Positions 58,383 to 64,000 of a stretch of 64,000 bases of DNA are shown here, in pieces. Position numbers and translations under genes: made by a program. Origin of the DNA: Salinisphaera sp. Q1T1-3 (GTDB taxonomy: Bacteria; Pseudomonadota; Gammaproteobacteria; Nevskiales; Salinisphaeraceae); NCBI RefSeq assembly GCF_003602005.1, contig NZ_QZWD01000005.1, positions 124,001 through 188,000 of the forward strand, read 5' to 3'. The notes beneath the pieces were generated by a model. The model saw only the letters and a program-made list of their open reading frames with translations, made no database searches and was not told the DNA's origin. Each line of letters begins with the position of its first letter. The first letter of the stretch is position 1.

Positions 58383-59942
58383 TCATGAGCGGCCGGTTGT
58401 CACACGATGCTCGAAGCGGTGAAAGTCCTGCTCGAGCTGCCATTGACTTCGTGCCTTGTCGCTGGCCTTGATGAAACGTCGACAGCGCGCATCCATCCGC
58501 TGCGCCTCGAGTGCTTGTGCACAGGCCGGTACGGCGCGCCGGGGTGCCTTGGGCTGCCACAGACTCGGGCCGGGAAGAAACGCATAGATCAGGCTGTTCC
58601 GCGAGAGCTGCTTCAGAGCGCGATAATCGAGGCCCTGTTCACGAACGGCGCGTTCGTACTCATGGGTGAGATCGATGCGTGAGACGCCGGGATCGTCGGT
58701 CGATAACACGACGGGTACGCCGGCGCGTCGATAGAGGTTCAACGGGTGTTCGGCGCCGGCCACACCGAGGATGACGTCGTTACTGGTGAGATTGATCTCG
58801 ACCGCAACGGGCTGATTGCGCATACGGGCCAGCGTGGCCGCAGCGTCGTCTTCGCTGGCGATGTCCACGCCGTGGCCGATGCGATCGGCACCGGCGGCGA
58901 GAGCTGCGGCGATATGAAAGCGCAGGTCGGCCGGCGGCACGAGTCCCGGCGTCAGCTCGCCGGCATGCAGGCTCAGCGCGACGTCCGGATAGCGTCGATG
59001 GAAGAAGGCGAACATCGCCATGTGTTGACGATAATCGGCCCGGGCCGTCGGGTTGTCTTCGGGCGCGACGATGTTGACCGCCACCACGCGTGGATCGGCC
59101 GCAGCCAGAGCGAAGCCGAGTGCCATCTGCGCGAAGACCTTTTCGGGCGGTAACGTGCGCAACACATAGAACTGAAATCGATAGGCGACGTCGCAGGCCG
59201 GCTGTGCGTCGGGCGTGTCACAGCCGAGACGTTGATCGAGCCGGTCGATGTCGTCGTCGAACGCCTGTCGGGCCGCTGCCACGCGTTGCCCGATCCCGTC
59301 CTGGATATGGGCCAGGGCCTTGTCGTAGGCGCCCGTCTGCCAAGGCATATCGGTAACCAGCGGTGCCAGCGTGCCCAGCGCCGCCGGGTCCGTCATCGTT
59401 TCGATATAGCGCACGTGCTCGGCTGCAGCCTGCTGAAGCACCAGGGCGAGCATGTCGGTGCGATGGCGTGCGCTGATCGCAGCGAACCGGCCGAACGTGT
59501 CGAAGAACTGATCGTGGCCCGAATCGGCGCCGTCCCCGGGCACGAAATCGCGCATCGACATGGCATCGACGGTCTCGTTGTAGAAGGCCGGGGCACGCGA
59601 GGCCAGACCGCGCGCCGGTTCGTCCGTGTCGGCGTCGCAGGGCCCGGGATGCGCCCGGTGGTCGGCTTTGTCGATACAGGCCTGATCGGCATCCGCCCAG
59701 CGCAGCAGGTGCTCGGCATAGACAGCGCCATCGAGATGATGATGCAGATCCCCGCCCTTTGGCAGTGCGCGCAGAAATTGCCGCAGCTGCGGCGGCTGAT
59801 CCACGAGATCGGCCATGGTCGCTGCGGTCGCGGCCGTATCGTCGGTATCGCCCGGTGGGTCGTCGATCGCGGCCTGGGCGCTGAGCGAGACACCGAGCAA
59901 AAGCCCGGCGAGTGCGGCGCGGCCGGACGGCTTAATCGGCAT
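58383..59942 (-). CDS. Exported adenosine deaminase family protein
   Basis: 519 residues. Signal peptide GRAALAGLLLGVSLSAQA, predicted cleavage near residue 24. Deaminase core: GGDLHHHLDGAVYAEHLLRWA (HxH metal pair, about 63-83), LSLHAGELTPG (metal His and catalytic Glu, about 329-339), ADRIGHGVDIASEDD (catalytic His, about 352-366) and VVLSTDDPGVSR (metal Asp pair, about 404-415). Pattern fits adenosine deaminase-related growth factor-like proteins, longer than the cytosolic enzyme (about 340). Would turn adenosine into inosine in the periplasm. Start overlaps the upstream gene's stop by 11 bp. Confidence 0.9.
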   Translation of the reverse strand: MPIKPSGRAALAGLLLGVSLSAQAAIDDPPGDTDDTAATAATMADLVDQPPQLRQFLRALPKGGDLHHHLDGAVYAEHLLRWADADQACIDKADHRAHPGPCDADTDEPARGLASRAPAFYNETVDAMSMRDFVPGDGADSGHDQFFDTFGRFAAISARHRTDMLALVLQQAAAEHVRYIETMTDPAALGTLAPLVTDMPWQTGAYDKALAHIQDGIGQRVAAARQAFDDDIDRLDQRLGCDTPDAQPACDVAYRFQFYVLRTLPPEKVFAQMALGFALAAADPRVVAVNIVAPEDNPTARADYRQHMAMFAFFHRRYPDVALSLHAGELTPGLVPPADLRFHIAAALAAGADRIGHGVDIASEDDAAATLARMRNQPVAVEINLTSNDVILGVAGAEHPLNLYRRAGVPVVLSTDDPGVSRIDLTHEYERAVREQGLDYRALKQLSRNSLIYAFLPGPSLWQPKAPRRAVPACAQALEAQRMDARCRRFIKASDKARSQWQLEQDFHRFEHRVTTGRS

Positions 59943-61053
59943 GGTCGGGCCCGGTGCGCTCGCCAGTGCCGGGCATCTGGTCGCGATAGGTCGGCCAGCC
60001 GTCGACGATTGCCGAAACGACCGGCGAGGCGACCCGGTAGGCCGATTCCACCGACAATGCCAGTCCCGAATAGCCCGACTGTTCGCTGGCCAGGCTTTCA
60101 GCGGGCGTCTGGCCGGCGTGCGGCACGGTGAAATTGCTCACCGTGCGCAGCACGAGTACGCGGTCGGCATCGACACGCCCGGCGGTATCCAGACGATGGA
60201 GTTCCAGCAGCGTCCCGGTATCCTCCATTGCCGAGGTCACGAATTCACCCTGACCGTCGGTCCAGTACTTGACCCAGCGGTTGGCCCAGTCGTTGAGCCG
60301 GTCGCCGTGCCAGAACGTCATCGCAGCCAGATTGTCGCCTTTCTGGACTCGCGGCGGGCGTCGGGCCGCTTTCTGCTGGAACTGGTCGCGATAGGCCGCG
60401 ACATCGTCGGCATCCGGCAGTTTGACGTTTCGGGTCAGCGTATAGGCCCAGTCGGTCAGCCCGGCGTTCAGACGGAAACGCTGGACGGCGTTCAAGTCGC
60501 CCGGGATGGGCTTCTGGTATGGCTTGGTGCCCCACATCGGCAGGTAGCCGGTCGACCAGTTGTCGGGAATCTCTCGGGCATCGATTTCGTGGGCCAGATC
60601 GCCGTCGACGACGTAATCTGCCCAGACCGCCGACCCGAGCGACGTATCGGCGGGGTCGCCGCCGGAAATACCGGCCACCACCCAGTAGGCATGCGACAGA
60701 TCCAGCCGCGGGTCGTAGCCGACGGCGGCGATCGTGGAGACGGCGTTGGCCGTGCCCACGCCCGTGACCACGCCCAGCACGCCGGTCTTGGGGTTGAGCC
60801 AGGCATCGTGATAGGCGCCGGGCAGACTCAAACGCTGTGTCAAGCCGGCGCGTTTCTTCCAGAGTTGAAATTCGCCGGCCGTATCGCCTTCATCCTCGCC
60901 GATCTCGAACATGGTGACGACCACGGCCTTGATCGGAATCGGTGATGCATCGTCATGCGCCGGGGCGGGGGCCGCCCACGTCCGGGTCGCCAGGAGCAGC
61001 AGGAGGCTGGCGGCCGCGATCAGGGCCGGGTGTATGCGGATGAAACGGATCAA
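59932..61053 (-). CDS. Exported purine nucleoside permease/phosphorylase-like protein (NUP family)
   Basis: 373 residues from the preferred TTG start, which has AAAGGGG 6 bases before it and yields a compact signal peptide (ALIAAASLLLLLATRTWA, cleavage before APAPAHDD). An ATG 36 bases upstream lacks a ribosome site. Core blocks are IKAVVVTMFEIGEDEGDTAGEFQLW, GVVTGVGTANAVSTIAAVGYDPRLDLSHAYWVVAGISGGDP and VLRTVSNFTVPHAGQ. The bacterial family is named after fungal nucleoside permease NUP, but its fold is related to nucleoside phosphorylases and it has no multiple membrane helices. A periplasmic nucleoside-cleaving or binding role is more likely than a channel (inference). Confidence 0.85.
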   Translation of the reverse strand: MIRFIRIHPALIAAASLLLLLATRTWAAPAPAHDDASPIPIKAVVVTMFEIGEDEGDTAGEFQLWKKRAGLTQRLSLPGAYHDAWLNPKTGVLGVVTGVGTANAVSTIAAVGYDPRLDLSHAYWVVAGISGGDPADTSLGSAVWADYVVDGDLAHEIDAREIPDNWSTGYLPMWGTKPYQKPIPGDLNAVQRFRLNAGLTDWAYTLTRNVKLPDADDVAAYRDQFQQKAARRPPRVQKGDNLAAMTFWHGDRLNDWANRWVKYWTDGQGEFVTSAMEDTGTLLELHRLDTAGRVDADRVLVLRTVSNFTVPHAGQTPAESLASEQSGYSGLALSVESAYRVASPVVSAIVDGWPTYRDQMPGTGERTGPDHAD

Positions 61054-61201
61054 TGATTTCCCCTTTTGTTTTGATGAGCCGGCCGACATCGGTGCGTGTC
61101 GGCCGGTGGGTGTGGCAGCCGGCCGGCGCAGGCGACGTTGTCAGTAAATCCCGGCCCGCCGCGGGTGCGTCCGGCCGGTCAGGCTCGAAAGAGCCGTGGT
61201 C

Positions 61202-61232
61202 CGGCGGCGACAATTCAGTATTGTCGCCGCCG
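61202..61232 (-). terminator. Strong 13-bp stem-loop downstream of the TonB receptor gene
   Basis: Perfect inverted repeat with 13-bp arms (cggcggcgacaat / attgtcgccgccg) and a 5-base loop, 25 bp after the receptor stop codon. A smaller stem with a 4-base loop (ggctc / gagcc) lies just beyond at about 61182-61195. There is no T-run, so this may be a processing or stability hairpin rather than a classical terminator; it separates the outer-membrane receptor from the enzyme genes. Confidence 0.5.
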
Positions 61233-61256
61233 AGACAACGCCCGGGCGACGGACGT

Positions 61257-63596
61257 CTAGAAACGCATCTTGAACTGGGCCCCCCAGATCCGCGGGTCGT
61301 TCACGAAAGCGGTCAGATTGTTGAAGTCGATTGCCCCATTGGAACGAATCTCGTTGGTGCAGTTGCGACAAAAGGCAGCGACTTCGTATTTCTCGTTATC
61401 CCAGGTGTAGCCGAGGCGCACGCCCCCCTGAACGAGCGATTTCGCACGAAACTCCTTGGCTTCGTAGAGGAAGATGTTGAAATCGTCGCGGTAGGACCAG
61501 TCCGTGTACAGATAAATACCGCGCCCGTCGGACAGCGGCCAGTCGTAGCGCGCGCTGATGGTGCCGATGAACTTCGGGGCCCGCGGCAGCGGGTTGCCGT
61601 CCAGGGCGTACAGCCCGCTTCCGACGGACGGGTCGGTGACGGTGCAGGCGGCACCGCAACCGCTCGAGAACAGGTTGTTATCGTCGAGCTCGGTGTGGTT
61701 GTAGCTGCCGTTGAGCGTGATCATCAGACGCGATGTGAGAAAGGCGTCGACATCCAGCTCCGCGCCGTAGCCTTGCGTGGAATCGGCATTGAGCAGCCGC
61801 GTGATGTTGCGTTGCCCGCCGGTGGCGGTGAGCTGCTGGCCGTCGACATCGTAGTAATAGATATCGAAGTTGGTGCGAATGCGACGATCCCAGTATTCGG
61901 TCTTGGCACCCAGCTCGTAGGAAATGACGTCTTCGCTGCCGGCCTGGGTGATCGGCAGGTTGCTGTCCGGTCGGGCGAAGCTGCCGGCTCGAAAACCGGT
62001 CGCCACACGGGCATAGGTCATGACGTCGTCGGTCCAGTCGTAGGACAGGGTGGCATCCCAGCTGACCTTGCCCTCGCTGGTGTCGTCCTGCCGCGGTCCA
62101 ATGATCGACAGATTGTCGATGCGCTTCACGGCGAACTTCTTGTCATTGTAGGTGTAGCGCACGCCTGCCTTGAACTGCAACCGGTCCGTGAAGTCGTAGG
62201 TCAGAGCACCGAACACCGCCCCGGACTGGGTCGTCTGCTCGTCGGTGATGCTGCTGACCTCGTCGCCGCCGGCCAGCGTGTCGTAGGTGAGGTTCGAGCC
62301 ATCGACGTCTTCATAGAAGTAATAGAGTCCGCCCTGCCAGTTGAGAGGGCCGTCGTAGTCTGATTGCGCCCGGAATTCCTGTGTGATCTGGGCGAGATCG
62401 TTGATCCGCGAAGCGGTTTCCACCGAGAAAGGTGTATTGGTCGGATTGCCGCCGTCGATATCCCCGCGGCTGTAGTAGTTCAGCACCGACTCGTAGCCGG
62501 TGATGGAATACAGCGTGATGTCATGCCCGGTGTCGTAGCTGAGATGCAGATTGGTGCCGAAGGTCGACAGATCCTGGTCGTTACGCCCGTCGGTATCGGT
62601 TTTGTCGACATCGAAGCCGGGCCGCAGCGAATTGCTACCGGTGTTCAAGGCGTTGGCGTGGAAGACTCGGGCCGTGCCGTCCAGAATCCGGCCGTGGACG
62701 TTGGCCAGCGCACGGAAAGCACTGTTGGGTTTGTAGAGCAGTTGCACCCGGTAGGCACGGTCGTCGTAGCTGCCGAGCTGATCATCCTGGTCGGTATAGG
62801 TGTTGTCGATGAAGTCGTCCCGATGCTCCTCGAGTAGAGAGACCCGTAGCGCGAGGCTATCGCTGAGCACGGTGTTATGTGCCATCTCCACGTTGATGGT
62901 GTTGTAGCGTCCCCAGGAGGTCTTTAAATAGCCACTGCCGTCGTCGGTCAGGGACGGGGCCGCCGATTCGAGCTTGACGACGCCGGCCGGCGTGTTTCGG
63001 CCGTAAAGCGCGCCCTGTGGGCCGCGTAGCACTTCCACATTCGCCAGATCGTAGAGCGGGAAACTCTTCAGGACCGCGTTGTTGAGCTGGATATCGTCGT
63101 AGACCAGCCCGACGGGCTGCGAGGCGAAGATCGAGAAATCCGTATTGCCATAGCCGCGGATATAGAAACGCGGCAGCGTCCGTCCGTTCGAGGACTCCAC
63201 GTAAAGGCTCGGCGTGTTGCCGGACAGCACGCGGATGTCCTGACCGCTCGTGTTGAGCGCTTCCATCTTTTCCCGCGGTATCACCGTGGCCGACGAGGCC
63301 ACGTCCTGAACGTTGGCCGGTGCCCGGTCGGAAGTCACGGTGATCGCCGAGAGCGTCTGCGCCGGCGATGTGCTGCTCGCGGCTGTGCTCGCGGTGGCCG
63401 GCACCGCAGCGGCAGGCGCGGCGGCGGTCGGTGCAGACTCGGATGTGGCCGGCTCGGCCGGTGCGGCAGCGACAGGGGGCCTGTCGGTCTCTCGGTCTTC
63501 GTCGGCCCAGCTCGGTGGGCAGACCATCGTGGCCAGCAGACTCCCCGGAAAAACCCCCCAACGCCACAGTGGCTGGCGTGCCATTACTGTCTTCAT
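61257..63596 (-). CDS. TonB-dependent outer membrane receptor, probably for purines or nucleosides
   Basis: 779 residues. Signal peptide to about residue 33 (PPSWADED), an unusual Ala/Pro/Ser/Thr-rich linker of about 40 residues, TonB box-like SAITVTSDRAP, plug domain (VIPREKMEALNTSGQDIRVLSGN, FYIRGYGNTDFSIF, VEVLRGPQGALYGRNTPAGVV) and a 22-strand barrel ending in Phe (GAQFKMRF). Start at MKTVMARQ has GGGGGAA upstream. Position beside exported nucleoside enzymes and divergent from urate oxidase suggests a nucleoside or purine ligand rather than a siderophore; this is context only. Confidence 0.9.
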   Translation of the reverse strand: MKTVMARQPLWRWGVFPGSLLATMVCPPSWADEDRETDRPPVAAAPAEPATSESAPTAAAPAAAVPATASTAASSTSPAQTLSAITVTSDRAPANVQDVASSATVIPREKMEALNTSGQDIRVLSGNTPSLYVESSNGRTLPRFYIRGYGNTDFSIFASQPVGLVYDDIQLNNAVLKSFPLYDLANVEVLRGPQGALYGRNTPAGVVKLESAAPSLTDDGSGYLKTSWGRYNTINVEMAHNTVLSDSLALRVSLLEEHRDDFIDNTYTDQDDQLGSYDDRAYRVQLLYKPNSAFRALANVHGRILDGTARVFHANALNTGSNSLRPGFDVDKTDTDGRNDQDLSTFGTNLHLSYDTGHDITLYSITGYESVLNYYSRGDIDGGNPTNTPFSVETASRINDLAQITQEFRAQSDYDGPLNWQGGLYYFYEDVDGSNLTYDTLAGGDEVSSITDEQTTQSGAVFGALTYDFTDRLQFKAGVRYTYNDKKFAVKRIDNLSIIGPRQDDTSEGKVSWDATLSYDWTDDVMTYARVATGFRAGSFARPDSNLPITQAGSEDVISYELGAKTEYWDRRIRTNFDIYYYDVDGQQLTATGGQRNITRLLNADSTQGYGAELDVDAFLTSRLMITLNGSYNHTELDDNNLFSSGCGAACTVTDPSVGSGLYALDGNPLPRAPKFIGTISARYDWPLSDGRGIYLYTDWSYRDDFNIFLYEAKEFRAKSLVQGGVRLGYTWDNEKYEVAAFCRNCTNEIRSNGAIDFNNLTAFVNDPRIWGAQFKMRF

Positions 63597-63754
63597 GGTT
63601 CCCCCTGATAGTGCAGTCGTTCTGGATTGGTGCAATTAAGCGTTTTCGACTGTCAACAGGATTGACGCAATTTATGTTCCAGTTGGATTGCAGAGGCGGG
63701 CATGAGCAGTTGTATCAATCAAGCGATTACGAAATTGCTCGATCGTTTCGATTT

Positions 63755-63764
63755 TTGTGTACAG
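63755..63764. promoter_or_regulatory. Purine-regulon-like palindrome before the urate oxidase gene
   Basis: TTGTGTACAG, fitting TTGTNNACA(A/G), in the 224-bp gap shared by the TonB receptor and urate oxidase genes, 56 bp before the latter's ATG. Weaker match than the guaD sites but in the expected place. Confidence 0.45.
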
Positions 63765-63777
63765 ATATTGCTTGATA

Positions 63778-63802
63778 TTAGTCACAGTTTATAAGTGACT
63801 AA
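63778..63802. promoter_or_regulatory. 8-bp inverted repeat before the urate oxidase gene
   Basis: TTAGTCAC and GTGACTAA separated by 9 AT-rich bases, ending 8 bp before the GGGAG ribosome site. It looks like a second operator of a different regulator, or overlaps the -10 region. No similar dyad was noticed elsewhere in the window. Confidence 0.5.
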
Positions 63803-63820
63803 ATTGACCCGGGAGTCCTG

Positions 63821-64000
63821 ATGAAAATCGAACACGTCGAATACGGTAAATGCGAGGTGAGCCTTTATCGCAGCTATGCCACGCCACTGCACGGTCTGCG
63901 CCCAATCCCGGAATCCGCGTTTACAGGGCGCGAGAATCGACTGTTCGCCGTGAATATTGCGGTGCATGTGCTGGGCCATCACGTCGAGGCGGCCTACACA
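63821..64000 (+). CDS. Factor-independent urate oxidase (uricase), N-terminal part
   Basis: First 60 codons of a gene that runs off the window. EHVEYGKCEVSLYRSYATPLHGLRPIPESAFTGRENRLFAVN matches the uricase start (YGKGDV..YRTYxxPLxGVRxIPESPFSGRDHxLFGxN in Bacillus PucL, from memory), including the Tyr/Lys of the catalytic region. Oxidises urate to 5-hydroxyisourate with O2, the step after xanthine dehydrogenase. ATG at 63821 follows GGGAG by 5 bases. Divergent from the TonB receptor gene. Confidence 0.88.
   Translation, partial: MKIEHVEYGKCEVSLYRSYATPLHGLRPIPESAFTGRENRLFAVNIAVHVLGHHVEAAYT

Noticed and set aside
61202-61232. Classical rho-independent terminator
   Set aside because: The stem is strong, but there is no T-run on the transcribed side, so it is listed only as a hairpin with moderate confidence.

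Overview
The window is a GC-rich bacterial chromosome segment. It reads as a gammaproteobacterium because it carries the conserved blocks mutL-miaA-hfq-hflX-hflK-hflC-(DUF2065)-hisZ-purA, valS-holC-pepA divergent from lptF-lptG, and pcnB-folK-dgk-panB-panC. Gene content and composition would suit a Salinisphaera-like halophile, but that placement is a low-confidence guess. No rRNA, tRNA, CRISPR array, prophage or intact insertion sequence was seen.

Layout. (1) 1-504: end of an MFS gene whose last codons lie in a mobile repeat, then a GNAT acetyltransferase. (2) 1.5-10.7 kb: a complete non-phosphorylating L-rhamnose pathway: LysR-type regulator, L-rhamnonate dehydratase, rhamnose mutarotase, lactonase, RhaT symporter, L-rhamnose 1-dehydrogenase, KDR aldolase, an ACS-type MFS carrier and lactaldehyde dehydrogenase. 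(3) 10.9-16.8 kb: NUDIX hydrolase, MFS efflux pump and a moxR-DUF58-transglutaminase operon. (4) 16.8-26.3 kb: fxsA, valS, holC and pepA on the minus strand, lptFG on the plus strand, and an amidase. (5) 26.7-47.9 kb: housekeeping genes all on the plus strand: pcnB-folK-dgk-panBC, pgi, nnr-tsaE-amiC, a SelD-domain-like oxidoreductase, mutL-miaA-hfq-hflXKC, DUF2065, hisZ, purA. (6) 48-64 kb: a purine catabolic island: guanine deaminase, AzgA-type purine permease, a GntR/FCD regulator, xanthine dehydrogenase (xdhABC), an exported adenosine deaminase, an exported purine nucleoside permease/phosphorylase-like protein, a TonB-dependent receptor and the start of a factor-independent urate oxidase.

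The purine island looks like one regulon. A palindrome of the form TTGTNNACA(A/G) recurs before guaD (twice), before the permease, between gntR and xdhA, and between the TonB receptor and the urate oxidase gene. Two of its enzymes carry signal peptides, which suggests nucleosides are deaminated and cleaved outside the cytoplasm before purine bases are imported and oxidised to urate and beyond.

The window also holds at least three families of short inverted-repeat-bounded, non-coding mobile elements (called R1, R2 and R3 here). R1 copies lie between flanking CTAG sequences, R2 copies between TA dinucleotides and the R3 copy between CTAA sequences. They sit at gene ends, where they supply stop codons to three genes, or directly in front of genes. 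One R2 copy is nested inside an R1 copy.
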